Source: Polaromonas sp. AER18D-145
GTDB taxonomy: Bacteria > Pseudomonadota > Gammaproteobacteria > Burkholderiales > Burkholderiaceae_C
Assembly: GCF_002379095.1 (NCBI RefSeq)
Contig: NZ_NBZV01000043.1
Coordinates: forward strand, 1 to 41,496
Direction: 5' to 3'
DNA: 41,496 nt
The notes beneath the pieces are model-generated. The model was given only the letters and a program-made list of their open reading frames with translations. It did not search any database and was not told the DNA's origin. The position numbers were made by a program, and so were the translations under genes. Numbering within the stretch: the first letter of the stretch is position 1; every line of letters starts with the position of its first letter. This document shows, one piece after another, positions 15,593-24,749 of the stretch.

Positions 15593-16606
15593 ATGCAACG
15601 GCTTCTCCAGTTCACGCTTGACCTTTTTGACCTGGAGCCTGCCAGGCCTGCGGCAACTCCTCCTGGAAAGCGTGCCGGACCAAGGTCAAATCAGCCTCCA
15701 GCCCATGCCGGTCCTGCGGGTGTCGCTATAAAAATAGTAGCAAATGACGCGCCGGACGCGTTAGCGCCCCAAACCCTGGCGCAAGTGCTGGCGCCGGCCA
15801 CCTACCGCCACCCTGCGGCCACACGCGAGGCCCTGCTGGAGGGCGCCGTGGTGGCTTACCAGTTCCGGCGCGGCAAGCGGCGCACCATCGGGTTTTCAGT
15901 CGGAGCCGAAGGGCTGGTCGTCAGCGCGCCCAAATGGGTGCCGCTGTATGACATCGACAAGGCCGTACAGGAAAAATCCGGCTGGATCGTGCGCAAGCTG
16001 CAGGAAACCCGCGCCCGTCATGTCCGGCTCGAGTCGGCGCGCATCGAATGGAAAGACGGGGCTACCCTGCCTTTTCTCGGTGAGCCCGTGACGGTGGTGA
16101 TTGACCCGCGGCATGCCTTTGGTGCGGTGGGCGGTGAACTCAAGAGCCTCGCTGGGCCCGGGTCTGTACTGCACACCGGCGCCGACGCGCCCGACAGCAG
16201 CCTGCCAGGCGAGGTGGGTCTGAGCTTGCACATCGCCTTGGCGCACGATGCGACGCCGGAGCAGATCCGCGACTCCGTGCAGGCCTGGCTGATGCGCCAG
16301 GCCAAGCGCCTCTTCACCGAACGCCTCAACCACTTTGCGCCCCACCTGGGTGTGCAGTGGCGAAAGCTGAGCCTGAGCAGCGCCGGAACGCGCTGGGGCA
16401 GCGCCAGCGCCGATGGTGCGATCCGGCTGAACTGGCGGCTGATTCACTTCAAGCAGTCGGTGATCGACTATGTGGTGGTGCACGAGCTGAGCCATTTGCG
16501 GGTGATGGACCACAGTCCGCGTTTTTGGGACACTGTGCGTACGGTGGTTCCTGACTATGCCGAGCTGCGCAGCCAGTTGAAGGAAGAGGCGGTCCCGAGG
16601 TGGTAG
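15593..16606 (+). CDS. YgjP-like zinc metallopeptidase (M48/DUF45 family)
   Basis: A 337-residue protein of the YgjP/SprT-like group. The C-terminal domain carries HExxH-x5-H: His297, Glu298, His301 and His307 (VHELSHLRVMDHSPRFW), preceded by the family motif SSAGTRWGSASADGAIRLNW. It is longer than E. coli YgjP (about 170 residues) because of an N-terminal extension of about 90 residues that is Pro/Ala-rich and contains a dispersed repeat (VAIKIVANDAPDALAP). Substrates of this group are poorly known. Confidence 0.88.
   Translation: MQRLLQFTLDLFDLEPARPAATPPGKRAGPRSNQPPAHAGPAGVAIKIVANDAPDALAPQTLAQVLAPATYRHPAATREALLEGAVVAYQFRRGKRRTIGFSVGAEGLVVSAPKWVPLYDIDKAVQEKSGWIVRKLQETRARHVRLESARIEWKDGATLPFLGEPVTVVIDPRHAFGAVGGELKSLAGPGSVLHTGADAPDSSLPGEVGLSLHIALAHDATPEQIRDSVQAWLMRQAKRLFTERLNHFAPHLGVQWRKLSLSSAGTRWGSASADGAIRLNWRLIHFKQSVIDYVVVHELSHLRVMDHSPRFWDTVRTVVPDYAELRSQLKEEAVPRW
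15725..15765 (+). repeat. GCTAY-RTAGC palindromic repeat, copy 5, within the peptidase gene
   Basis: GCTATAAAAATAGTAGC (15725-15741), followed by GACGCGCCGGACGCGTTAGC, is read in frame near codon 45 in the poorly conserved N-terminal region of the metallopeptidase. Confidence 0.65.
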
Positions 16607-16699
16607 CAATGCAAGGGCGGACCAATGCGTCCCTCAGGGCGCTTTGGGAGCATCGAAAAAACGGTCACAAGATGCTGGACAAATATGTAAATTTCTGTA

Positions 16700-16733
16700 A
16701 TATATCAAATATATCAAATATATCAAATATGAT
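16700..16733. repeat. 9-bp tandem repeats upstream of a response regulator
   Basis: Three perfect ATATATCAA units (16700-16726) are followed by ATATGAT in a strongly AT-rich stretch within otherwise GC-rich DNA. They lie about 40-70 bp before the response regulator ATG, which has an AAAGG ribosome binding site. The position suggests a promoter or protein-binding array. A change in unit number would alter promoter spacing. Confidence 0.75.
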
Positions 16734-16771
16734 AAAAACACCAAAGAATGCGATGAACATAAAGGTTTTTT

Positions 16772-17212
16772 ATGCATGACAAACCCATTCTCGTGGTGGA
16801 GGACAACCCCGACCACCTGGAGCTCACTGTCCTGACCTTGCAGGAGCAGGGTGCGGACACGGCCATCGTGACCGCGCGCGATGGCGCCGAGGCGCTGGAT
16901 TACCTGTTTGGCCAGGGCGCCCACGCAGGGCGAGATACACAGAAGCAGCCAGCCTTTGTCCTGCTCGACATGAAGCTGCCCAAGCTGTCTGGCCTGGATG
17001 TTTTGCGCAGCCTGCGCAGCAACCCGTTGACGGCGCTGGTTCCGGTGGTCATGCTGACCTCGTCGAGCGAGCAGTCCGACATCATTGCCTGCTACCAGAG
17101 CGGCGCCAACGGCTTTGTGCGCAAGCCGGTCGATTTCGGCGACTTCACGGAAAAGCTCAATCGTCTGCAGGACTACTGGCTGCGGGTCAACGAGTCCATC
17201 GCCGCCGCTTGA
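16772..17212 (+). CDS. Single-domain response regulator, Rcp1-like
   Basis: A 146-residue stand-alone receiver with acidic residues in LVVEDNPDH (Glu10, Asp11), phosphoacceptor Asp66 (VLLDMKLPKLSG), a Thr/Ser switch in VVMLTSSSE and Lys in VRKPVDF. No output domain is present. The VEDNPDHLELT opening and the extra loop before Asp66 are typical of Rcp1-type regulators that pair with phytochrome-like kinases. The next gene encodes such a kinase, so they are a likely cognate pair. Confidence 0.9.
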   Translation: MHDKPILVVEDNPDHLELTVLTLQEQGADTAIVTARDGAEALDYLFGQGAHAGRDTQKQPAFVLLDMKLPKLSGLDVLRSLRSNPLTALVPVVMLTSSSEQSDIIACYQSGANGFVRKPVDFGDFTEKLNRLQDYWLRVNESIAAA

Positions 17213-17453
17213 CCGCCGCTTGGCCAGCCCTTGCGACCAGGCGGGTCCCGTCGGTGGAACAAGGCGGGAGGGCTGTCGCAGATGACTTACAGTCGGGTGA
17301 GTCCATCTGAAAGCGGCCGCTGGCGGCCTGCTTCAGCAACACCGACCGAATGAACACCGACCTGATTCCTTTTCAAGCCCTTCAGCCCCGTCTCATGTGC
17401 GCCTGTCCGGGCGCGTCCCGCCCCCGTTGGCCCATGCCGCAGCGGGTCACCGC

Positions 17454-20400
17454 ATGAAAGTGAACGTCAGCCTGCGCACGCGCATTGTCGTGCTGGTGCT
17501 GGTGGCGATTGTCCCGCTGTTCGGCCTGTCGATGTTCAAGGCGCTGCATAACGCTGACGCTGAGGTGGAACGCGCCAAGGCCAACCTGCAGTTCGCCGCT
17601 TCGCTCGCCGCTGCGAGCCAGGAGCGGGTGGCCGACTCCGCCCGGCAGGTGCTGACCCTGCTTGCTTCGCTGCCGGAAGTGCAGGACGGTAACAACGCCG
17701 ACTGCGACCACCGTTTTTCAAGCCTGACCCGCCATCTTCCCGAGTACGCCAATCTGGGCGTTCTGGGGCTGGACGGACAAACCCGCTGCCACGCGCTGGG
17801 GAGCACCAAGAAAGTCTTTTTGGGTGATCGCACCTATTTCCGCGATGCCATCGCCCAGCGCCGCTTTGTGGTCGGCACCTATGCGATCGGACGGCTGACC
17901 GGCACGCCGGTCCTGACATTTGCACTGCCGGTCATGGGGGCTGATGACAAGGTAACCGGGGTGGTGTACGCCTCCTTCGATCTGGCCCGGATGGCCGACA
18001 CGATTGCGGGCATACAGCTGCCGTCGGGGGCTGCACTGGGCGTTCAGGACCGCGAGGGTGCCCTGCTGGCGGGCAGACCGGCCCTGCCTATCCGCGTGGG
18101 CGAAAAGGTTCGCAGCCCTGTCTTGCAGGAAGCAGTCAAGTCCATGAGCACCGGGGTGCGCGAAGGCCCGGATGGCGGGGGCCATGAACGTTTGTGGGCG
18201 TTCATGCCGAGCAGTCCGTACACGGAAGCCGCGGTTTTTGTGTCGGTCAGCATGGACCGCGACCTGATCGTCGCGCCTGTCCGGCGCCAGCTGTGGCTGG
18301 AGCTGGCGGCGCTTGCGCTGGTGGCGCTTCTTGGCGGGGGACTTGCCTGGTTGATTGCCAGCCGTTCGATTGTGGCGCCGGCCCGCCAGCTTCTTCACGC
18401 CACGCGGGAGCTGGAAAAGGGCTTCCTGGACGCGCGTGTACCCATGCGACCGGGTGAGGTCCAGAGTGAATTCTCCAGAATCGCGGCGGGCTTCAACCTG
18501 ATGGCTGACTCGCTGCAGCATCGCGAAAGGGCTCTGGAAAATGAACTGACGCGAAACCGGCAGGCGTATGCCGCGCTGGAGCTGACCATTAACAGCATGC
18601 AGGAAGGCCTGCTGGCGGTGGACGCTGCCGGACGGGTGATCCTGGTCAATCAGACCGCCTCCCAGTTGTTCGGCATTGATGACACCTCCATGGTGCTGGC
18701 GCCGCTGTGGCCCCAGCGCCAGGGGCTGTTTGTCCCGGACACGCAGCGCCTGTATGGTTTCGAGGACCTGCCCCTGCACAAGGCCCTGAGCGGCGAGAGG
18801 GGCGGCCCCCTGCCCATGCTGGTGCGCAACGAGCGCGAGCCGGTGGGCCGCCTGATCAGCTGCACCTACCGTCCGATGCAGGGCGCGGACGGCATTGTGG
18901 GCGCCCTGATGGTGTTTTCAGACATCACCCAGATGCAGGAGTTGCAGCTGGAGCAGATGCGCAGTTACGAGCAGCTCAGCGAGGTCCAGCGCAAGCTGCT
19001 CAACGCCCAGCGGCTGGGGCGGATCGGCAACTGGGAACTGAACCTGGTCACCGGCCGGCTCTGGTGGTCCGACGAGGTGTACGAACTCTTCGGGTTGACC
19101 CGGGCGGGCTTTGACGGGCGACCGGACACCGTGATTGCGATGATCCATCCGGAAGACCGTGACGGCTACATCCGCGTGCGGGAGGCTGCCATGCAGGAGG
19201 GCCAGCGCATGGACGTGGAGTACCGCATCCGCACCGTGGACGGCCAGATCCGCTGGATACACCAGCTCGGGGAGTCCCATGCCGACGGCAGCGGCCAGAT
19301 CGTGTGGCGTGCCGGCGTGGTTCAGGACATCACGGCCCGCAAGCAGGCGGAACTGGCCGTGGCCCGCCACACGGAGTTGCTGCAGCAGACCGGCGAGATG
19401 GCGCGCATCGGGGGGTGGGAGTTCACCGTCGAGACCATGACACCTTACTGGTCCGCAGAGGTGTACCGGATTCTTGACCTCGATCCGTCCGTGCCACTGG
19501 GAACGGCGCAGGTACTCGAGTTTCACCCGCCGGACATGCAGCCCCTGGCGCGCGCCGCGCTGGCCGCGGCGCTGGCCCACGGCACGCCCTGGGACATGGA
19601 GGTGCCGTTGGTCACGGCGCGGGGACGCCGCATCTGGGTGCGCACGCGGGGACATGCCATGTTGAGGGACGGCAAGGTCGTGCGCCTCATGGGGGTGCTC
19701 CAGGACATCACCGACCAGCATGAATCCCAGGCGCAACTCCGGTTGCTGGAGACTGCCATCTCCCGGCTGAACGACATCGTGCTGATCACAGAAGCCGATC
19801 CGCTGGATGAGCCGGGGCCGCGCATCGTGTTTGTCAACAACGCGTTCGAGCGGCGCACCGGCTACAGCCGCGAGGAAGCGCTGGGCCGGTCACCACGTTT
19901 TCTGCAGGGCCCGCAAACCCAGCGCGCCGAGCTGGATCGCATCGGTTCGGCGTTGCGCAAGGGAGAGTCCGTGCGTGCGGAATTGATCAACTACAAGAAG
20001 AGCGGTGAAGCGATCTGGCTGGACCTGGACATGGTGCCCATTGCAGACACGCAGGGGCGGGTGACCCACATCGTCGCCGTCGAGCGCGACATCACCCGGC
20101 GCAAACTCGCCGAGCAGGCCATGATCGACAGCGAGCAACGTTATGCGGCCCTGTTCAAGGCTGCGCCGGTACCAATGTGGATCGTCGACGCCGAGACCTC
20201 CCGGTTTCTCGCGGTCAACGAGGCTGCGGTCGCGAACTATGGCCACTCCCGCGAAGAGTTTTTGCAGCTGACGCTATTCGACATCCGGTCCGAGGGGGAG
20301 CAGGCCCGGTTGAGGCAGCATCTTGCCCTGGGCGTCATCGGCCAGCCTGGCCGCTGGCTGCATCTGCGCAAGGACGGCATTGAGTTTCCCGTGGAGACCG

Positions 20401-22139
20401 TGGCCCGGGCCATCACCTACATGGGACGCGATGCGCGGTTCGCGGTCGCTCTGGACATCACCGCACAGGTCAGGGCCGAAAAAGAAGTACAGGATTACCT
20501 GTTCACGCTGCAGCGTGCCGCCGACGCGACCCACGCGATCACGCGCCACCGCACCGTCGAGGCAACGATGCAGGAAACCGTGGACCAGGTCCGGGCCGTG
20601 GTGGGCGCCCACCAGGCCGTGGTAAGCCTGACGGTTTCCGGAGAGCAGGCGCGGACTGTCAACGCCGTGTCGCATTCGGACAAATATGCACACTGCCGCG
20701 ACCTGGTGCGATTGACTCATGCCTGTGGCCTGGATACGGCCGTCTGCGAGACCAACCGGCCGATGCGCTTGACCCAGTCCGGGCTGGAGGCGGATCCGCG
20801 CTGGATCGGTGCTGGCGATGGCACCGGGGCAGGCCTGTCCGGCTGGCTGGCTGTTCCGCTGACCGGCCAGAGTGGCGAGAACATCGGGCTGCTGCAATTG
20901 AGCGATAAATACGACGGGGAGTTCACCCTGCAGGACGAGTATGTGGGTGTCGAGCTCGCGCAACTGGCGTCCATCGCCATTGAAAACAGCCAGCTTTTTG
21001 AGCAGGTTCAGCAGCTCAACCAGGGGCTGGAGGAAAAAGTCGTGGAAAGGACCGCCGCCCTGGCGCGACAGGAGGCCCTGTTTCGGGCACTGGCCGAACA
21101 GGCTCCGCAGATCATCTGGAATGTCGATGACGACGGCAAGGTGACCTACCTGAACCGCAAGTGGTATGAGTTGATGGGTGGGACACCGGCTGACTGGCTC
21201 GGATACAAGTGGGTCGCCGTGGTGCACCCCGATGACCTCGCTGACATGTCTGCCAAATGGAAGATGTCCCGCCAGAGCCTGACGGCTTACGTGGGGATGC
21301 GGCGACTGCGTGCGGCGGACGGCACTTACCACACCATGTCTTACCGGGCTTCCCCGGTGCTGGACGATCAGGCTAACGTGATGTTCTGGGTCGGCATCGA
21401 CGCAGACGTGACCGAAATCAAGGACATTGAGTCAGCCCTGCGCCTGTCCAACCAGGAACTAGAAGCCTTTTCCTACTCGGTTTCGCATGATCTGCGTTCA
21501 CCCTTGAACACGGTGGACGGCTTCAGCCGCCTGTTGGCCAAGCAGCTCAACGCCGGCCGCCCGAACGAAAAAATCCAGCACTACCTGTCGCGTATCCATG
21601 CGGGTGTGGCCCAGATGGGGCGGCTGATCGAGGACCTGTTGTCCCTGGCGCAGGTTTCGCGCATGCAGTTGCGCCATGAAACGGTGGATTTGAGCGTGAT
21701 GGCGCGGGAAATTGCCGATGAATGCCAGGGACGCAACCCGGAGCGCGTGGCCAGCATCACCATCGAAGAGGGCTTGCAGGCCCAGGGCGACGGGCGACTG
21801 ATCCACGTGGTGATGGAAAACCTGCTCGGCAACGCCTGGAAATTTTCTTCCGGGCGGTCACATACCGATATCCGGGTCGGACGAACGACCGACGCTGCCG
21901 GGCTGTCTGTGTTTTTCGTGCAGGACAACGGCGCGGGCTTTGACATGGCCTATGCCGACAAGCTATTCCATACTTTTCAGCGGCTGCATGCGGTGACCGA
22001 GTTTCCAGGCACCGGTGTGGGGCTGGCCACCGTCAGCCGGGTGATTGGCCGCCATGGTGGCATGGTCTGGGCTCAGGCTGAACCCGGCAAGGGCGCCACC
22101 TTCTTTTTTACCCTGCCCGGCAGCGGGGCCGTTGCGTGA
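17454..22139 (+). CDS. Large membrane-bound multi-PAS/GAF sensor histidine kinase
   Basis: This 1561-residue kinase has TM1 (about 8-28), a periplasmic Cache-like sensor (about 50-272), TM2 (about 280-304) and HAMP (305-359). Five PAS domains follow (about 371-495, 511-630, 640-758, 765-886, 893-1008), then a GAF domain (1016-1181) and a sixth PAS (1210-1323). The kinase core has phosphoacceptor His1345 (SYSVSHDLRSPLNTVDG) and an ATPase domain (ENLLGNAWKF, DNGAGFDMAYADKLF, GTGVGLATV). PAS4 (RRTGYSREEALGRSPRFLQG) resembles PAS regions near the flavin-binding LOV type but lacks the GRNCRFLQ cysteine. The start at 17454 puts a signal-anchor helix at the N-terminus; an upstream GTG at 17397 adds 19 residues. 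The core resembles that of Cph1-like kinases, matching the upstream Rcp1-like regulator. Confidence 0.9.
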   Translation: MKVNVSLRTRIVVLVLVAIVPLFGLSMFKALHNADAEVERAKANLQFAASLAAASQERVADSARQVLTLLASLPEVQDGNNADCDHRFSSLTRHLPEYANLGVLGLDGQTRCHALGSTKKVFLGDRTYFRDAIAQRRFVVGTYAIGRLTGTPVLTFALPVMGADDKVTGVVYASFDLARMADTIAGIQLPSGAALGVQDREGALLAGRPALPIRVGEKVRSPVLQEAVKSMSTGVREGPDGGGHERLWAFMPSSPYTEAAVFVSVSMDRDLIVAPVRRQLWLELAALALVALLGGGLAWLIASRSIVAPARQLLHATRELEKGFLDARVPMRPGEVQSEFSRIAAGFNLMADSLQHRERALENELTRNRQAYAALELTINSMQEGLLAVDAAGRVILVNQTASQLFGIDDTSMVLAPLWPQRQGLFVPDTQRLYGFEDLPLHKALSGERGGPLPMLVRNEREPVGRLISCTYRPMQGADGIVGALMVFSDITQMQELQLEQMRSYEQLSEVQRKLLNAQRLGRIGNWELNLVTGRLWWSDEVYELFGLTRAGFDGRPDTVIAMIHPEDRDGYIRVREAAMQEGQRMDVEYRIRTVDGQIRWIHQLGESHADGSGQIVWRAGVVQDITARKQAELAVARHTELLQQTGEMARIGGWEFTVETMTPYWSAEVYRILDLDPSVPLGTAQVLEFHPPDMQPLARAALAAALAHGTPWDMEVPLVTARGRRIWVRTRGHAMLRDGKVVRLMGVLQDITDQHESQAQLRLLETAISRLNDIVLITEADPLDEPGPRIVFVNNAFERRTGYSREEALGRSPRFLQGPQTQRAELDRIGSALRKGESVRAELINYKKSGEAIWLDLDMVPIADTQGRVTHIVAVERDITRRKLAEQAMIDSEQRYAALFKAAPVPMWIVDAETSRFLAVNEAAVANYGHSREEFLQLTLFDIRSEGEQARLRQHLALGVIGQPGRWLHLRKDGIEFPVETVARAITYMGRDARFAVALDITAQVRAEKEVQDYLFTLQRAADATHAITRHRTVEATMQETVDQVRAVVGAHQAVVSLTVSGEQARTVNAVSHSDKYAHCRDLVRLTHACGLDTAVCETNRPMRLTQSGLEADPRWIGAGDGTGAGLSGWLAVPLTGQSGENIGLLQLSDKYDGEFTLQDEYVGVELAQLASIAIENSQLFEQVQQLNQGLEEKVVERTAALARQEALFRALAEQAPQIIWNVDDDGKVTYLNRKWYELMGGTPADWLGYKWVAVVHPDDLADMSAKWKMSRQSLTAYVGMRRLRAADGTYHTMSYRASPVLDDQANVMFWVGIDADVTEIKDIESALRLSNQELEAFSYSVSHDLRSPLNTVDGFSRLLAKQLNAGRPNEKIQHYLSRIHAGVAQMGRLIEDLLSLAQVSRMQLRHETVDLSVMAREIADECQGRNPERVASITIEEGLQAQGDGRLIHVVMENLLGNAWKFSSGRSHTDIRVGRTTDAAGLSVFFVQDNGAGFDMAYADKLFHTFQRLHAVTEFPGTGVGLATVSRVIGRHGGMVWAQAEPGKGATFFFTLPGSGAVA

Positions 22140-22201
22140 GCAGGGCGCAGGCGCCAATTGTAAAAAGTGTGTATGAATTGATGGTTATTAAATCCAATTG
22201 C

Positions 22202-22226
22202 TTAAATTCATTAAATTGTTTAAATT
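22202..22226. repeat. 9-bp-period TTAAATT repeats upstream of the HTH-receiver gene
   Basis: TTAAATT occurs at 22202, 22211 and 22220, an exact 9-bp period, in an AT-rich intergenic stretch. A -10-like TAGTAT lies at about 22234 and the ATG is at 22255 with an AGGTG ribosome binding site. The layout mirrors that before the Rcp1-like regulator, with a different unit. Confidence 0.7.
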
Positions 22227-22254
22227 GCAGATGTAGTATTCAATAGGTGTTTTT

Positions 22255-22896
22255 ATGTCCCGCGAACCCCAAACTTTCGAAAAGACCATCACTGCGAGCG
22301 ATTTTTCCAGCGATGACTATTGCGGAACCACCTATGCCGCCAAACTGCTGGGTTTGTCGGTAGCTACCGTGCAGTCACTGGTCGAGAAGGGCGAGATTGA
22401 GGCTTGGAAAACCCTGGGAGGCCACCGCCGGCTGTCCCTGCGTGCCATCAATGCCTACCTCCAGAAACACAGTCCGCAACGTGCCCAGGTGGACGCAGAT
22501 CCCCGCAATCGCCTGAGCGTCCTGGTGGTGGAAGACGACGAGGCCACCTGCGAGCTTTACAAGGCCCATTTCGACGGATGGGACATGGCGGTGGATTGCA
22601 GCTTCATGCCGTCTGCGCTGGAGGCCTTGATGGACATTGCCAGCATGCGCCCGGACCTCCTGATCACCGACCTGAACATGCCTGGCGTGGACGGCATGGA
22701 AATGCTGCGGGCCCTCAAGCGCAACCAGCAGTTGCTGGCCATGCAGATCCTCGTCATCAGCGGCTTGCCCCGCGAATCCATCACGGAAAGAGGCGGCCTG
22801 CCACCCAACTCCTACTACCTTGAGAAGCCGATCAATTTCGACTGGCTGCATGGGTACGTCACGGCGCTGCTGGTGGCCAACCGCAAGTGGCGCTAG
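22255..22896 (+). CDS. Response regulator with N-terminal excisionase/MerR-type HTH
   Basis: In this 213-residue protein, residues about 22-66 form a small winged HTH of the excisionase/MerR type (TYAAKLLGLSVATVQSLVEK, then WKTLGGHRRLSLRAINAYL). A linker is followed by a receiver domain (about 82-205) with LVVEDDEATCELY, phosphoacceptor Asp139 (LLITDLNMPGVDGMEML), a Ser in VISGLP and Lys in YLEKPINF. The order DNA-binding domain then receiver is the reverse of the usual arrangement. It sits between two kinases, either of which could phosphorylate it. A purely DNA-binding role for the small domain is inferred from family resemblance. Confidence 0.88.
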   Translation: MSREPQTFEKTITASDFSSDDYCGTTYAAKLLGLSVATVQSLVEKGEIEAWKTLGGHRRLSLRAINAYLQKHSPQRAQVDADPRNRLSVLVVEDDEATCELYKAHFDGWDMAVDCSFMPSALEALMDIASMRPDLLITDLNMPGVDGMEMLRALKRNQQLLAMQILVISGLPRESITERGGLPPNSYYLEKPINFDWLHGYVTALLVANRKWR

Positions 22897-23085
22897 GACG
22901 CCGCCCGGACCTGTCGACACATGAAGGCGTACCCTCGCTCTTCCGTCCCTGGTAAATCCTGGCCAAGGCTGCGTCTGTGGTTGGCGTCTGACCCCGGGCG
23001 CGAATCAATCGGTTTCATCGTGTGCAGGTATTCCTGGAACGACGCACCAGGGCAGCATCCCCCCCGCGTTTGAAGAGGCCTGGTC

Positions 23086-24669
23086 TTGGCCCCGCTGACC
23101 CATTTCAAAGCATGGCTGAAGTCGCTGAGGGGAAGCCGACGGGCACTGCTTCCAGGAGCCCAATCCGGGCAGGCGTGCGCCAACGCGGAGGCCTTGCAGG
23201 CCGGCCTCGATCTGTCGTCCGACGGCATTGTCTTGCTGGACAACACCGGCCGGGTGGTGGCCTTCAACAGTTGTGCCCAGGTGCTCATGCACTCCGCGCT
23301 CGGCAATCTCCGGGGGATTGATTTCTGGGATGCGGTACCGGAAGAAATTGCAGATGAGTACCGCGGCGCCACCGAGCAGGCGCTGCTGGAAACCGGAAGC
23401 CACACCTTTGTCGTCTGGCATGCGTTTGAGGAGCAGTGGGTCGAGTACTGCCTGCGCCAGCATGACGACGGCTTGCTGGTAACGCTCAGGGATATCAGCG
23501 CCATCCAGCAGGCCTCGCGTTCGCTGCGATACAGCGAGTCCTGCAACCAGACCCTGTTCGACGCCCATCCGCAGGCGATGTGGTTGTTCGATGCCGGCTC
23601 ACGGCACATTTTGGCTGCCAACAACGCTGCTGCCGTGCTGTATGGCATGGTGCCGGCAGCGCTGAAGGCGCTTTTCGTTGAAGCGCTTTCCCCCGAGGGT
23701 GAAGGGGCATCCCTGCTGGACTCGCTGCCGCCGGGTGACTTTCAGCAGGAAATGCGGCTGTGCACCCAGAAGAGGGCAGATGGCGAGCTCATGCTTGTTG
23801 AACTGGCCTGCTCCAGCGTGCAATGGACGTTGCGGCCGGCCGTGCTGGTCAGTGTGACTGACGTTGGTGCGCGTCACCTCGCCGATGCCCATCTGTCCAG
23901 GCTCAATGAAGAGCTCGAGATGCGCATCGCGCAATGCACCGGCGAACTGCAGCGCAGCCAGGGTGAACTGAAGGCTTTCACGAGCGCGATGCTGCACGAC
24001 CTGAAGGCGCCGTTGCATGTTATCGATGGTTTTGCCACCACGCTGGCAGAGCGCCATGGCGCAGCGCTTGATGCGCAAGGTCAGCATTACCTCGCGCGCA
24101 TTCAGGCGAGCAGCCTCCAACTGGCCAGGCTGATCGATGAACTGCGCACCCTGACCTATCTGCCGAGCATGCCCATGGCGCCGCAACGGGTGGACCTGGC
24201 CCCCGTGTGCCAGCGCATTGTGGCCGAGTTGCACAAGCGCGAGCCGGCCCGGCGTCTGGTGCTTGAGATGGAGCCTGCGCTGCCGCTTGTCTGTGACAAA
24301 GACCAGCTTTGCATTGCGTTGGCCTGTCTGCTCGACAACGCCTGGAAGTTCACCGCCAGGAAAGAGCAGAGCTGGATCAGGGTGGGCCTCATGCCGGGGG
24401 AAAACCCGACGGAGATCGTCCTGTCGGTCTCTGACAATGGGGCCGGTTTCGATACGGCCTACACCGACAAACTGTTCACGGCATTCGAGCGCCTGCATTC
24501 GTCGGTGGATTTTCCTGGCACCGGCTTGGGCCTGGCGATTGTCAAGCGTGTGGCCCAACTGCACGGCGGTGAGGTCTGGGCTGTTGCTGCTGACAAGGGC
24601 GGCGCCAGCTTCTTCATGTCGCTGCCGCAGGAGTCGGACTCTTCCAGCTGGCCTCCGCCAGCAGCCTGA
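23086..24669 (+). CDS. Cytosolic PAS sensor histidine kinase
   Basis: This 527-residue kinase has no membrane segment. Two PAS-like regions (about 38-145 and 150-262) are followed by a coiled linker and a kinase core with His304 (AMLHDLKAPLHVIDGF), an N-box LACLLDNAWKF, DNGAGFDTAYTDKLF and GTGLGLAIVKRV. The catalytic core is clearly related to that of the large kinase upstream. The TTG start at 23086 has AGAGG about 7 bases upstream; no ATG or strong GTG precedes the first PAS in frame. It is 189 bp after the HTH-receiver gene and is a candidate partner for it. Confidence 0.88.
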   Translation: MAPLTHFKAWLKSLRGSRRALLPGAQSGQACANAEALQAGLDLSSDGIVLLDNTGRVVAFNSCAQVLMHSALGNLRGIDFWDAVPEEIADEYRGATEQALLETGSHTFVVWHAFEEQWVEYCLRQHDDGLLVTLRDISAIQQASRSLRYSESCNQTLFDAHPQAMWLFDAGSRHILAANNAAAVLYGMVPAALKALFVEALSPEGEGASLLDSLPPGDFQQEMRLCTQKRADGELMLVELACSSVQWTLRPAVLVSVTDVGARHLADAHLSRLNEELEMRIAQCTGELQRSQGELKAFTSAMLHDLKAPLHVIDGFATTLAERHGAALDAQGQHYLARIQASSLQLARLIDELRTLTYLPSMPMAPQRVDLAPVCQRIVAELHKREPARRLVLEMEPALPLVCDKDQLCIALACLLDNAWKFTARKEQSWIRVGLMPGENPTEIVLSVSDNGAGFDTAYTDKLFTAFERLHSSVDFPGTGLGLAIVKRVAQLHGGEVWAVAADKGGASFFMSLPQESDSSSWPPPAA

Positions 24670-24749
24670 TTTTGAATCCGGAAAACAGAGGGATGATTCC
24701 AGGCTTTCTTGGATGATCAAGTTCATTTCCCAAGTTTATAGTTTCGGTT

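Noticed and set aside
16700..16733. CRISPR array or replication origin iterons
   Set aside because: The units are only 9 bp and contiguous without spacers. No cas genes and no replication initiator gene are near, and the array sits directly in a promoter position.
19745..20110. LOV photoreceptor domain in the large kinase
   Set aside because: The region reads ALGRSPRFLQGP, which lacks the flavin-adduct cysteine of the GRNCRFLQ motif, so a canonical LOV photocycle is not expected.
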